From contig NMRA01000487.1 of the NCBI GenBank assembly GCA_002633005.1, positions 126,001 through 190,000 of the forward strand: a stretch of 64,000 bases of DNA, in the 5' to 3' direction. Of this stretch, positions 35,460-47,831 are shown piece by piece (positions within the stretch are counted from its first letter, which is position 1; every line of letters begins with the position of its first letter). Position numbers and translations under genes: made by a program. Under the pieces are notes generated by a model. It did no database searches and had not been told where the DNA came from. It was given only the letters and a program-made list of their open reading frames with translations. Source of the DNA: Phoronis australis (taxonomy: Eukaryota > Phoronida > Phoronidae).

Positions 35460-36180
35460 GCACGCAGTATGGCCGACAAGTGAAACTGTTATTTTGTCAG
35501 AATTTTTCACAACAATAAAAGATTATTAATAAGAAAATTTTTGCCTATAATACTAGCTTTGAGTTTGCAGTGTGTAGATGTCATAAAATGACATTTGGTA
35601 ATTAAAGTTTTCTTAAGGACTAGCGAGGTAATCAGTCTTTGAAAATCTGAAAAATGACAATTTTGCAATTATTTTTGTGCGAAGTAAGTCAAATATTACA
35701 ATAGTCATAAGTGATTGTAGCAAGTCATCGCTGTTGGAACTTACTTCCCATTTGTGGCAAAGCGACACTTTAACCTTTTCATCAACTCAGTTATTAATGA
35801 ATAAGAGTGAGCTATTATGCGGGGGTAGTAGGTATTTAGAAGACAGAGTAAATAATTTTTTATGTTCAAAACATGGTCATTTCTGGGAAACAACTTACAG
35901 TACACCCATGGCAATAAGATTTTTGGAAATTTGAGATGATGTGTTGTTCACTAAACGGAACAAGATATCGTTCAGTCCTGACCATGGTTATTCGTCTCTT
36001 ACAGTTTAACACACAACATGGCCAACAAGTGAAATTCTATTTTGTCAAAGTTCTCTCCTAAAGTTTTAGTCTATTACTGGATAACATTTGGTTAAGTTCT
36101 CTTTGTGTTAGCATGGCAACCATCCTTTGAAAAATGTCAATTTTGACAATTATTTTTGTGCTAAACATTAGGCAAATCTT
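35460..36180 (+). repeat. Diverged tandem duplication, period about 550 bp
   Basis: 35469-35510 (ATGGCCGACAAGTGAAACTG...TATTTTGTCAGA) recurs at about 36017-36050 (ATGGCCAACAAGTGAAATTC...TATTTTGTCAAA). 35640-35690 (AATGACAATTTTGCAATTAT, TTTTGTGCGAA) recurs at 36125-36170 (AATGTCAATTTTGACAATTA, TTTTTGTGCTAA). Order and spacing are kept. Confidence 0.6.
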
Positions 36181-36184
36181 TCAA

Positions 36185-37080
36185 TGACAAGATTTGCATG
36201 CAAGTTGACGAGAAAGCATGTAGCGTTTACCCCAGAGTATCCAGCGAAGTCATCGGCACATCAAAGGCTTGATGGCGCCATCAAGGATTGGAATGAGCTA
36301 GTCGGCATTCATGGGCTTGGCTGAACGTGTTGGATGAGATAATTGTGGTTATACACCAACAGGCCTGTTTAGCGTGCGAGTTTCAAAGTTAAAAGCCGAA
36401 CATTAATTAAGGAAGGCAAAAGACCAAAATGACTGTTTTTAGAATTGAAAAGTAAATATTAGCTATCTTAGAATTTTTAAAATCGAAGCATTGATAAGAG
36501 AAATTTATGAATAGATTTTTTTAGCACCGCGGCTAAGCAATGAGCTCAGAGGGTCCTGGCCGGGCCCCCACTGCTCAGTTACCAAATACATTGTTGCAGT
36601 GGAGGAATTTCAAACATTCCGTCTCTTTGACCCTTGTTGGATTTCCCTGGATCCGCTACTGGGCAGTTCAAGTCTGAGCTACTGAAAGTAACGCTGTAGT
36701 CTGGCCCGGCCAGTTGTAAATTACCTGTAAAGACAGCCGTTAAGACGGTAACCAAACAGATGATACATTAGAGGTGATGAGATTGTGGCATCAAGTCTGC
36801 ACTTGTATAACCCCAGACTATGGAGAGCAGGCCTATGAGCTGTTTATTCCATTGAAGTTCTACTATCACTCATTCACTCCACTCTGGCATACTCACCTTC
36901 AATTTCACCCTATACCGTGAATCACATTACAACTAACCTCTGACTTGCTGCTACCAAATTAACATTTAAAATGTTCAGTTTGTGTGGCTGGCCTTTGTGG
37001 AATGGAATCCTATAAGCTAAAGAATGTCAGAAACCAAGCACCTTTAGTTGTACAGTTGTAACCAACATCAATCTTGGGCT
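36185..37080. other. Non-coding, no gene seen
   Basis: Slightly GC-richer than average around 36530-36740. No open frame or repeat recognised. Confidence 0.5.
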
Positions 37081-37082
37081 TA

Positions 37083-37258
37083 TTCCAAACGAAATCTGCT
37101 TGGTAACACTGATCCTTTGGACAGTTATCCAAACGAAATCTGCTTGGTAACACTGATCCTTTGGACAGTTATCCAAACGAAATCTGCTTGGTAACACTGA
37201 TCCTTTGGACAGTTATCCAAACGAAATCTGCTTGGTAACACTGATCCTTTGGACAGTT
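37083..37258 (+). repeat. 44-bp tandem repeat, four copies
   Basis: Unit starts ATCCAAACGAAATCTGCTTG and ends CTTTGGACAGTT. Copies 2-4 are identical and copy 1 differs by one base (ATTCC). Near-zero divergence implies recent expansion. Confidence 0.97.
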
Positions 37259-37259
37259 A

Positions 37260-40200
37260 TGGCTTTCTCACTGGTTTGAGAGGTATTAAGTAACTTTGCA
37301 CTCGATCTGTTGTTCCAGTGTCAACTACATGTCTTAACACAAACTGGGACAAGGCAGAAGGGATTGTCTCTGTTAATTGCTTGCGCAATAGCGTTGATTG
37401 TGGGTGATCCTTTGCATTCCACATGGTTTGGACGTTAGCTAATTGTTGATGCAGGCATACACTGACAGTTTTGGTGTAAATCCAGTTTGCAATCTAATGT
37501 CGTGTAAATGCGAATTTTCACAGGGTGAGTTGCTCCTCGTATAAAAACAGCTAAACGGCAACTCCTTATTTATACTAATGAGACTTGCCCAAAGATGCCT
37601 GTGTCTTTATGAATGCCCATCTCATCATAATTTTCGCTCCCAAAAAGTTCGAAACTCACATAGCTGCAAGTAATGGTCTATCAGTTGCCTTATTCAAGTA
37701 GTCAAAAAATAGCTGTACTGTACAGCTCTTTATTGAAGAAGGTATAAAATGGTTCTTTTGGCTCTGCATTCTAATATTACCATACTTTTGTGCAAAAATA
37801 GTTAAAGCATTCATGTATGCAGTGCATGGCCAGCTCATTGTATGTGTAATGTCTGCACAAGAAAATTTAAAGATACGTTTGGTAAATGGCTTGTGGTGTT
37901 ACTCAACTACTTGGCGATCACTCCATTTTGTGTGGGTAAGCCCCTTACTATGTCAATGGAGTTACCTGGGTATGGACCGATTAACCTGACCAGACTACTA
38001 AAGTTTTGTTTTGAAGTGCCCATGCTCAGCTTAACACCTACCTTCTGATGTTTAAGTTTCCCAATTTTATGTGGGTGGTCTTGAGCTACAAATGTTGGAC
38101 CACATTCAATTTAAGGTTAAATGCCTTCTTATGAACTAAATTCATGTTGGTCATAAGATTCTGAAATTCTTGCAGTAACATATCGGATAGACATTGTGAT
38201 GTAAAAACAAATATTTAATGACAAGTATAGATCGCTGAATAAATATGCCCCTAGCTTTCGCATTGACTACAAAATTTGTCAAACAAAAATATCATCGTTT
38301 TGTTTGCTTCGGTTGAATCAAAGCAAATATTTTAAACCACAAGTCTCCTCTTAAAAAAATGAAAATCAATCTGTCTGATATTAGAGACCCTGCACACACT
38401 GTATATCTGCAGTTATTAATTTTCAAAGTCTGTGGGAGATCTTTGTGTCCTACTGCCATTGTATAATTAAGTCATGTGTAAGAGTACTTGCATTTTGTCT
38501 AATCACTGTGATACCTGCTGCTGGTCATTTCTACATTATAATTTGACTCATAAAGGTTGTTCTGCATTTGCAGTACAGGTGATAAGTACTGTTATAAAAT
38601 ACCATTTCCCAGTCCATGGTGACTAATTTTGTTGACTTTTAAAGACTTTTATGGCTGCTAGTAAGTTCTAATTATAGAATGGTTAGACCACCTTACTATC
38701 ATGATAATTCACCTTCATTCTGGGCCATGAGGGACGCCACTCTGATGATGGCTGTTACGATGGGGAACTCCATGTCATTTTGTCTGAATAGTTTGGTGTG
38801 TATTGTATTTTTAGATGAAATTGTAAAACTGAAGTCATTAATTAAATTTTAGTTCCTGATCTCAGTCAGAGTTGGTGTGTGAAGACAGTGCCATACCCTA
38901 TTTGCCTGCTACGTGCGTGCATTGGTATGCATATGTTCATTTATCTAATCCAACTTTAGTGCTCTTACGTATAGCGCGAGCAAAAGCCTGAAGAAAAGTA
39001 GAGCACTTCCCACAATTTGGCTCCTAGAGCGGGTAGTCACTGACCTGACTTGTGAACCTGGCAAGCACATTGGTTTTGGTGATTTTGTGTCCCGGTTTTA
39101 TCAAGAGATGTCTCTTGCTTATAGAGGTCATCACTGTAAGATATCGGGATGACTAAATCGCCCACTTCTCTAACTTTTGACTAAAATTCAGCTATGAATT
39201 GAGTTTTTTGTGATAAATTATTATGTTATTCTCAGCTTTTCTATAAATGGTTATTGATTGTATGAGGTTCCATAATGAAATCGATAGCCTTACAAACTAC
39301 GTTGTGTCTCAGATGTGACAGATAAGTTTCACCAAATCTCGCCAAATCACTGTTATTTTTTGTAATGTTTTTTGTCTCATGCAATGCATTGTGTACATAG
39401 TAAACACAGAGTTTTCTCTTGCAGTCATAAATGCTTTTACTTGGATTGCCAAGTGTGTTAACCGTCCCTTTAGTCACCGTAGGGAAGAAAAACTCTTGTC
39501 TCTTTTTGCTTGTTAACGTTAAGTCATAGTAACCTAGTGTCTGAAACTGCAGGCAGTATATATAAATAAAAGCAGTTCTTTAGCCAGAAATGACAGCCCT
39601 GAATGTATATAGTACAACAGGAAACCTGATAGAGAGCTTGATGCCTAGTAGGACTTGCATAACCATTTATAGTGAGATAGCTCAACAACTATCTGTGTGT
39701 GGCACAGATTGGGGGTTGTGCAGGTGTGCGGAGGGACACCTCTTGGGAGATGAGGAAACTATCTCTGGGTGCACTGTCTATGAACACACCTGTTGGTGAA
39801 GTAATTTCGTGGTTTTTCCGTAACTGATGTTTGTAAATGGTGAAATGATGATATATTCCCATTGTGTCTGATTTGAATTTATAAGAAGTGATCTGCTAAT
39901 GATCATTTAATTAATGGAATCCATTAATAACCAAAGATTATTGCGTATGGAAGTTTGTTTAACATATGGTCAAATGTTTACTGTCATTTTTGAACACCAT
40001 ACTTCTGTTTTCTATTGGTTTCAACAAATTCTTCACGTCTTACTTATAGCCTAAGCAAACATATCAGGAGACATGCCTCACTGCATGATTTTTTTTTAAA
40101 ATCATTTGATGAAATTTCCTAGAACAGTACGAGGAAATTGTCTATGAAAAGACATTGACCACTGATTCCATATACATAATGACTTCATCATCATATGTCG

Positions 40201-43200
40201 AGTGGCTTATTTGGCCCTATTGAGCTCTGCGTTGCCATAGTTACTAGTCAAGTTGATATTAGAAATCAACGTGATGACCGCCATCAACTTTTTCACAGGA
40301 TGCTCATTCTTAATTACTATGATTTTTGTTAACGATCAGATTCTGTGGTTGATGGCTATAGCAGCCTGGAAAAGCAATTTACCATAGAGTGAATATGTGG
40401 GGTGGATATGCCTGAGGGGATATGTGCAACCAACATTCAGAACAATGTGTAGCGGACACAAACCCCTGTTCATAGCAAGAAAGCCCTAATACTCTGATCT
40501 TGCTCCCTGGTCAAAATTATTTCATTTTTGTGTTTGGTCTCCTTCTCATTGCAATGTGCGCCCATGAGGCCAGTACAGACCCTCCTTGATTGCCAACAAT
40601 TTTGTGTTTTACCTCCCTGTTGAATCCATCTGGCTTTGCCAATGTCCACATCTTAAAGTATGTCAGTGTAGGGTGTGAGGTACAGACTCTTGGGACAACA
40701 GGGAAGTTGCACTCAAGAGTAGCAAAGCAGTCAGTTGTACAGTTACCATGTATTTATGTGTTGAAGGCTATGCACCAATAATTGGAATATAATCGTTTTA
40801 ATACAAAATGTTTGCTAACGTTTTTCGCTTAGGTTTATGCTCCTAAGTTTTAGACGAAGGCAGATATTTCGTGTTACCATATTATACATGTCCTTGAAAC
40901 TTGGTGTTTTTAACGTTTTTGACCATCTTTTGTACTTTTCATGTAAGGCGGACGCAAAATTGTTCCATCCGAGAAATGACCTTTTGATTTAGATTGTTTG
41001 AACTTGCAGCTTACTCTGATGAGAATCAATTTTGGGGGTTTGCAAAGAACCGTAAGTTTAGTATTCCTTGAGACTATGCTCTGTGCATAAACTGACGTGC
41101 TGTGACAAGTCAACTTGTAGAATCTCGGGTGTCTAGCAATTTACCAGGTGAAATCATCTTTTATTTGACTAAGGACCAACTTGAGACCAATTTCATAAAG
41201 GTATGTTATCGAAGTCGAAAGTTGTTTTTTTGTTGGAAGTGCGGTTTGTAGCTGTTTTAGCTCTGCATTTCGCCCTTCTTAGCTGGGTTAAGAAACGAAA
41301 ATTGAATTAGATATTTTACGGTCATAAAATCGGTGTCATAATATTTCATATGGTGATAGGATTCCTTTTTTGTTACCACAAGAACATCAAAAGAAGCAGC
41401 AACTCAGGGGAAAGGCTTCAGAGTTTATTGGGGTTGGCCAGCTCAACAATACAAAATGGGACATACATGCACTGCTTGTTACTTGAACTGGTAACAGAAG
41501 TGGAATCTAACAGATACAGCCAAAGCATGGGATGTAAGGGGCTAAAAACTGTTCAGAAAAATTCCAGATTTTGGAAGGTTTAAACTGTTCGAATTGAAAA
41601 TTTAAGTAATAATAAAAATGTTGGAGAACTGTTGTTCGTGCATAGACAGCGAGATGCTGCTATAATTTGCCGTTGTAGGCGACCACCTCAATGCCAAAGA
41701 TGTGCTCATCGGATGTGAAGCATTGTGGATAAGTGCCTTTATTTTCTAAGCATCAGGCATGATTGCAGGATGTGGCTATTGAGGCCAAGAGTTTCTGTGA
41801 AAATCTACATTGCAAGTAATGAGCTGTTAGAAAAAGGAACTCAATATTTGTCCCTCATTTTTGCCTGGAAACAATGAAATATTGCCAAATGAAGGTGCAC
41901 CCGTTGAACACATTTACCTGTGGATTTTTGGGAGCTTAAAATTTGCACAAGACACGGGCATTTTCAAGGAAGTCTCAATCTGATGAGTTGGGAGTGGATG
42001 TCAGCTGAGTTAAATTTGGCAGTTTTGGGCATTTAACTGGATGGGTATTGTATGATAAATTCTCCCCAATTTAGGGCACATGGAAGCAGTGCTAAACAAA
42101 TTCTTACGGTAATTACTTTTATGTTGTATACCATAGCTGCCGCCAAACAATGTTTTGAAAAGTGGTAGGCATTGACAAATATGTTGAAAGCCTTTGAAAA
42201 ACGAAAAACGACAAAATTTGGCAATAATTTTGGGTTTTGGTGAGAGTTTACTTTGCATACACTATTTTATTCTCCAGCCAGTATATAAACATTTCAAGTT
42301 GCTGCTCCTTCAATGACCACTGATAAAACCACAAGTTTCCCATGACCTCACTTTTTAACTTGAAACCTACACTTGCTTACCCTTGATGACCATTAAATAG
42401 TAGGTGTTATTATAGTACTAGGTATCAGTCTTCTTAACATGCGATCCCTGCATTTCTCCCCCAACCCTCTCAGTGACGTCAATATGTAACCTAAGCCTGG
42501 TAAGAGGCTATGCTGGACTCCATTAAGTAAACTCTTGTCTATTAATAGCAAAGCAGTAGTGATGGGCAGTCTTTGCCTAAGTAAAGTCAACATAGATATT
42601 GGCGACATGGTTAAGACCAGATAGATATTGGCGACATGGTTAAGACCGTCCAAACAGATCTGTTAAAACAATCTGTCACTTGATATGATAGATTTTCTTA
42701 ATTTATAGGTATTTAACACTTAATTGGGACTGTCACAGTAGTTGATAAAACTGCCAATAGCATTACAATGTAAAACTTCTGTTTTTATTTATAAGTCCAT
42801 TTCCCATACAATTGGCTTCGCTACTATTGAAGCTTAGACGCTAACTATGGTTATGATAACCGCGAAGTTAGGCGTTGGTGTTCGCATCGCCTTCGGAAGT
42901 TATCCCATGGTGGCGCTAATATGACCTTTGGTTATTGGACCTGCTGTTTTGACAGTGTTTGCCATCAAAAATGCCAAGGACCTTTGCCTCTCCGCAAGGC
43001 TGCCAACAGTTGTCACGTAATGGGACGATGACGGCATATTAGAAGATTACCTGTCTATTAAAAAAATTTGAGTCTTGTATAGGCTAGCAGCTGTTCAAAA
43101 GTGAAGGCGTTACGTATGGTGTGGCGGGAACTTGTTTTGCGTACCCTATACTTTTGGTCGTTTTTTTAATATAAAGAAGCCAGCAGATATTTAGATAAAT

Positions 43201-44900
43201 TGAAACAGAATACCCATACCGCCAAAATAACAATTATTAAAACAAAATATTAACAAATACTAGTAATCAGTCACCAAGACCGAAGTTTAGTGTTCCCAAT
43301 GACCGGCAGCACCAAAGTGTTGGAGCTAATGGGAATGACCATTTAGCTTGTACTGTACTTTCTTTTAAATGTTCAGTTCAGTTTGTCATCATTCATTTAC
43401 ATGGTATTCCTAACAGATGCGGAATAGCATGGTAAATCTGAATTCAGAGGCTGTTTCACTTATCCTCTGAAAGTTCAAGGGCCAAATTGTGATTGTCCTC
43501 AAGTTAAATTTCAAGTTTGCTCCAAACATGAAGATGGGGTTGGACAGTTTTATTGAAAATCGTTTCTAGGAAATATATGGGACAAGCGTGTTGGCTAACT
43601 GTTAAATCACTCCAACAAGGCAAAGCTTTTAGTGAAGAGGTTCCCCACATTCAGAATTACCACAGAATTTTAGTCTGGTCTTGTGACCAAAGACAGCAGT
43701 TTACACACAGGAGGGTGGGTCACCTTGATGATGTTCTAACTGCAAAGTAGTGGATACTCAACTCTGACAGGAAAAGCAGAGATGGCTGCAAATCAGTTGT
43801 TTTATTGCGGATTAATTACCCAATGACATGGTAGTGAAATATAGTAGGCTGGCAATAAAGATGTAAAATCCTGTTGCTGAAGCACTCGCTTTCAATGGAA
43901 TGCCACAATCTGCAGCGTGCAGTAATGTTTTCCTGACAATTTTTTATCTTCCATAAACAAGAGATTAACATCAATAAAATTGCACATGGTTCTTAGCATG
44001 CTTTCTTATATCCATCTGTGCTAAAATGACACTTTGTAAATGGTAACATTTCCATTGTTGGCAAAGAAGCTGTCAGTGGAAAAAGTAATTATAATGGTAA
44101 TTCATGTACTTATGTCAGCAATAATTGCAGAATTATTCCTTTTTGTTGGTTAAGAGTCTGACTTTGCCCTTTTCTTTGCTGCCTTCTGCAAGCTGCACAA
44201 ATATTGACCACAGCAGATCACTTGGCTCATCCTAATATAGAGAACACTGAGTGTTTCAACTTCTACCTCCTGTCCAACTGGAGGGGTAATTAGTGTGAAT
44301 CAGGCTGGGACATGTTGTACTCTGGCAAAGGTTGAATTTTCTTTGTAAACAATGTATGTGGTATAGCATCTGGTCCTACTGGTGCTTAGCTACATTTGTA
44401 TTGGACTGAAAATCATTAGCAATCTGTTGGTAATGAGAATCGTATGCAATATTATGCTCGTTACTTGCAGCATATTAGGTAATTGTACCTTCATTTGGCG
44501 GATGTTACCTGTGTTTTTGTAGCGTGACAAAACATTTTTGTCAGTGATAACAGATGGCCCTTTTTGGTCATTGATCTGTGATGTCTTGAGTGGGGAGCAT
44601 TGAAGAACATATTATGTCACAAGCCCAAGAAATCATTTCTTTTAGCCATTTTGTTCTTAGATTTGAAAAGAAGTAATTTTGATATGTTTATTCTCGTGGG
44701 AATTCTCCAATGACAAGGTTGTTTCATTCACATGCCACGCATATTCATTCAGAATGTGCTGACTCGCCGCACTGTTTCATTCATTGACCTGTCTCCCTGT
44801 GATGCTAATCAGCTGGGTTAGTCATGAGCAAAAGGGGAATTTAGTCTCATTTTTCAGTGTGTTTTAAAAATCCATATGATGTTGATTTTTCGGACTAATC
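37260..44900. other. Non-coding, no gene seen
   Basis: Holds a fragment of the 'GTCTTTGTGAATGCC' repeat (37597-37665), a 29-bp duplication (42592-42648) and an imperfect hairpin around ACGCTAAC..GTTATGATAACC..GTTAGGCGT (about 42839-42874). The small open frames have no recognisable features. Confidence 0.5.
42592..42648 (+). repeat. 29-bp tandem duplication
   Basis: Unit starts ATAGATATTGGCGACATGGT and ends TAAGACC(AG); two near-identical copies. Confidence 0.9.
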
Positions 44901-44904
44901 ATAA

Positions 44905-45200
44905 TGCTGGAGTGCCACCTAGTGACAATTTGTTCGCATGCGCACATGCGTCTCTTTGACGCCTTGCAAGGATCATGTGTAAAATTATGCAGGCGTCTAC
45001 CAGTGTGAATGTGACAACATGGAAGGATCTAACTACCAGTGTGCCCCCTAGTGGCAATTTAAGTTGCTTCCATTGGCTCCAGTGTATCTTCTGAGGTCCT
45101 AGATAAAGTTTCATAAAATTTGGCTTATGGATTTCAATCAAAGAGTCAACGATGCTAACACATTTTCTGAAGTATTATGTGCCATCTAGTTGCCATCTAT
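44905..45200 (+). repeat. CCTAGTGG-type periodic repeat
   Basis: GTGCCACCTAGTGACAATTT (about 44911), GTGCCCCCTAGTGGCAATTT (about 45041) and GTGCCATCTAGTTGCCATCT (about 45179) are spaced 131-138 bp apart, with further similarity between them. The same core appears at 47114, 53132, 53284 and 53425. Confidence 0.65.
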
Positions 45201-45210
45201 GTGCCAAAAT

Positions 45211-45267
45211 ATTTCACCCTCAAAGGCGTATTTCACCCTCAAAGGCGTATTTCACCCTCAAAGGGTG
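45211..45267 (+). repeat. 19-bp tandem repeat, three copies
   Basis: Unit ATTTCACCCTCAAAGGCGT, two perfect copies and a third ending GGGTGGC. Sits at the edge of the CCTAGTGG-type repeat. Confidence 0.93.
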
Positions 45268-45269
45268 GC

Positions 45270-46446
45270 TACTTACTTTGTTGCTAATAATGACTTTCCA
45301 GCTCTTGTTCTATTGCAGCTTCACAATACTCATTAAATTAGTTGTAAGACTAAAACTTCCTTAAAATATTTATCTTTGTTACGAAATTTGCCAAATAAAA
45401 TTTCTCTCATATTGTGTGGTAAAGACTTGCTGTTACTTGTACCGGTCCACTTTTGTATAGGATAAAGTGCCTCTCAGGGTTAGAAACATCTACCATTAGA
45501 TACTAAATTCATGACCACCCAGGGCTGATCAGCTAAGTATAATCTGCAGCTTATACCTGTCCTTAGGTTACATGGTAATTAATGGACTATAGTATAGGGT
45601 TTATCATGAAGAGCACCTTTGTAAAAGTTATCTAACTTGCAGTGATCATTTTAGAAAAATGTGACCCACACCGCCTCGAGTCTATAGGCCAATTTGGAGG
45701 ACTTATGAGCCATGTTAGTTTGTCGCGCTTTCCTGCTTCCAATTTTAATGGGCCCCCTTGGACCGAGCTTAAGTAATCACTGTGTGTCTGTGAAATTATT
45801 TTTGCGCCATTGACGCAGTGCAAACTCCTAAAATTTTCCCTGAGCTTTGGATGAAATAATTGATAAACTTTCGGTTCTGCAAAGGTTTATTACTTTACTG
45901 CGAAATGCTAAAAGTTTCCAAATGTTGTATGGTTAGAGCTGACAGTGCTGTTCAAAACCATCATTACTTATATTGAGAACTTTTAAACAAAATGAAATAC
46001 CACTTGCCTTACATAATGTGTTCTAAACCAAGGATAATTGAGCTACATGTCTGTTCATCCAGTCATTGGAAGTACCCCATGTCTTGTATTATCTGTGACT
46101 TGCACAGAGTATGGTAATAGCTTGCCAATTTCGCTCAAAATCAATTGATTGTGAGCATCCAGAATTTTTCCAGAATGAGTGATAGTAGATGTTATTAAAA
46201 ACTTTCACGCGGTAAAGTGTTATTTTGGTGCCATATATTTTGAAAACGTGAGAAAATACAATTTCAGCTCATTCATACTGTGTCCTAAATTGGTGAGATT
46301 TCAAAATAGATTCCCTACAGAGTCTTGCTGTCACTGAACCAGAGTCTGCGGTTATCATTCACATTTACAATTATCGATGACATATTGTTTCTACTAATTT
46401 CCCTTTGGGTGAGAATAAATTAATACAATGTCATTTTTTTATTATA
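45270..46446. other. Intronic sequence upstream of the 46448 exon
   Basis: No A/B-type partner exon seen. Near 46283-46301 (GTGTCCTAAATTGGTGAGATT) a short motif recurs at about 57281-57305 (TGTGCCTAAACTGGCGAGAG) and, reversed, at about 42060-42085, suggesting a dispersed repeat. The acceptor of the exon is preceded by a run of seven T. Confidence 0.5.
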
Positions 46447-46447
46447 G

Positions 46448-46548
46448 AAAGTACATTGCCGTTGGCATCATCGATGATGAAGAGTACGAAAAGGACGAAT
46501 ATTTCTTCATTGAACTCGGTGAACCAAAGCTACTACGCAAGGGCTCAA
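46448..46548 (+). CDS. SLC8A: Na+/Ca2+ exchanger (SLC8/NCX) exon, CBD2 segment, A/B-type
   Basis: Internal coding exon of 101 bp. It encodes one completing base, 33 codons (KYIAVGIIDDEEYEKDEYFF, then IELGEPKLLRKGS) and one trailing base. The acceptor is a T-rich tract ending in TATAG and the donor is GTGAGT at 46549. The DDEEYE...FF...GEP pattern is diagnostic of the second Calx-beta domain (CBD2) in the cytosolic loop of plasma-membrane Na+/Ca2+ exchangers, where acidic residues bind regulatory Ca2+. In vertebrate SLC8A1 and SLC8A3 this segment is the mutually exclusive exon A or B. The FFI-LGEPK---RG ending looks more like the B / NCX2-type version than A. The trailing A joins AG of the exon at 55815 to make a Lys codon, so direct splicing is in frame. 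I did not see a second A/B-like exon, but a diverged one could be missed by eye. Confidence 0.93.
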
Positions 46549-46561
46549 GTGAGTTGATTTG

Positions 46562-46648
46562 AATATTTAATCTTTACTGTATCATAAGTGCTACTATTCA
46601 TATTTAATATTTAATCTTTACTGTATCATAAGTGCTACTATTCATATT
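46562..46648 (+). repeat. 44-bp direct duplication just inside the intron
   Basis: Unit starts AATATTTAATCTTTACTGTA and ends CTATTCATATTT. Two virtually identical copies start 14 bp after the exon donor. Confidence 0.95.
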
Positions 46649-46670
46649 CTGTGTAACTGAGTCCTCTTCG

Positions 46671-46688
46671 GGGGGGGGGGGGGNGGGG
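46671..46688 (+). repeat. Poly-G run containing one N
   Basis: Seventeen G with a single uncalled base at 46684; the length is uncertain. Confidence 0.9.
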
Positions 46689-47029
46689 ATTTAGCAGTTG
46701 AGGGAATCGTGCAATTACTATTGGCAATGATGTCAAATCAAAGAAGATGCTGTAATAAGAAAAGATTTTTTAAAGCTGAATGTTGGGAGCTTAATTATGC
46801 ACTTTTCGAAACGAGGATCAAATCAGATTTGTCAATGACTTTGTACCTATATACATGTATATGAGCGCATATTGTAGTCATCTCCTTCTAAACAGTCCAG
46901 CTTCTGCGCCTGTGTCTCTTTAAACTGTTACAGAGTCGTATTGGAATTTGACAGGTTTATTTTCGTGAACGTGATGACAGACAGATAACACGAATTTTAG
47001 ACGGATGCCATGGGAATTCTGTTTTTTTT

Positions 47030-47460
47030 TGCATTTGGACGACCTATATCGATTTTGTAGATGTGTTCCTGTCAAGGATACGACATTGCCCATAAATTTC
47101 TGGGTAGACTCTGCTGCAGCGCCCCTAGTGGCAATTTTTGTATTTTGGTCCAGTTCTTTTCTGGGCGTCTGTCATTTATTGCACTGGACCTATGGGACCA
47201 CGAGTCTCCTGTTAAGTGTTTTGTGTTCACGTTTCTCTCTGCTGTTGCAGTGCATGTACAGTAGTGCTATTTTCTTATTTGCTAACATTTCACCTGTGAT
47301 TTTCAGTTTTTCTATAAACATGATGGTTGAATCCAATGAATTTTTGGATAGTGTATACAGACATGTGTATAAATCAAATATATTGGGCAATGGATGTGAT
47401 GTTTTGGTTATCTTTCATGTAGCTGGTTGTGGCAACGAAAACCCGAGATTGAAAGAAGTT
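47030..47460 (+). repeat. CCTAGTGG-type repeat copy inside the intron
   Basis: GCAGCGCCCCTAGTGGCAAT followed by TTTTGTATTTTGG matches 53425-53460. The 154-codon open frame at 47005-47469 runs through it, and its PLVAIFVFW stretch parallels PLVAILVFY in the frame at 53380-53700. The reading frame therefore belongs to the repeat. Whether the family ever coded for protein is not known. Confidence 0.55.
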
Positions 47461-47729
47461 CAGTTTTGACAATTATTTGTGAGGTATTACCACATGTGTG
47501 TGGGGTAATCCCTTGTTTTTTAACATTTTTGAGGCAACAAAGTGCATAGGAATCCCATTTGTAAAAGACGGACATAGGCATTATGCTATTTTACTATTGC
47601 TTTTCAACCAAAACACATGGCACATGACAAAGATAAGGGTCAAGGTCAAGATTGGAGCACACACTAGGCAATGTGTGCATACTTAATTAGCTCTGTAATT
47701 GAGTTTATGTATTCTGCTGTCTGGCTGTG

Positions 47730-47831
47730 ATAGTCACTTAGATGGTCCCGCTTTTGAGAACCAGTTTTCTCTACTGAGTAACAGGCATCAAAATGGTCCT
47801 CAAAATCTGGGGACCCCTGCAAGTGACTATT
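47730..47831 (-). repeat. Hairpin repeat, copy C
   Basis: ATAGTCACTTAGATGGTCCC, TTTTGAGAACCAGTTTTCTC, loop TACTGAGTAACAGGCATCAA, then GGTCCTCAAAATCTGGGGAC and CAAGTGACTATTG. The loop is reverse-complementary to copies A/B, so this copy is inverted. It lies in the exchanger intron. Confidence 0.85.

Larger units (their letters stand above)
1..46447 (+). other. Probable large upstream intron of the exchanger gene, repeat-filled
   Basis: The exon at 46448 starts in the middle of CBD2, so a coding exon must lie upstream. No long open frame resembling TM1-5 or CBD1 exists in 1-46447 on the + strand. In vertebrates those parts are mostly in one large exon. The simplest reading is that this whole stretch is a single intron longer than 46 kb. 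A small exon hidden here cannot be excluded by eye. No other host gene was recognised on either strand. Confidence 0.6.

Noticed and set aside
37083-37258. CRISPR-like array
   Set aside because: The units are directly adjacent with no spacers, and the window is eukaryotic. It is a minisatellite.
47005-47469. 154-codon open frame, longest uninterrupted ATG frame on the + strand
   Set aside because: It runs through a CCTAGTGG-type repeat and shares peptide with a second repeat-derived frame at 53380-53700. No domain, no splice context, and it lies in an exchanger intron.
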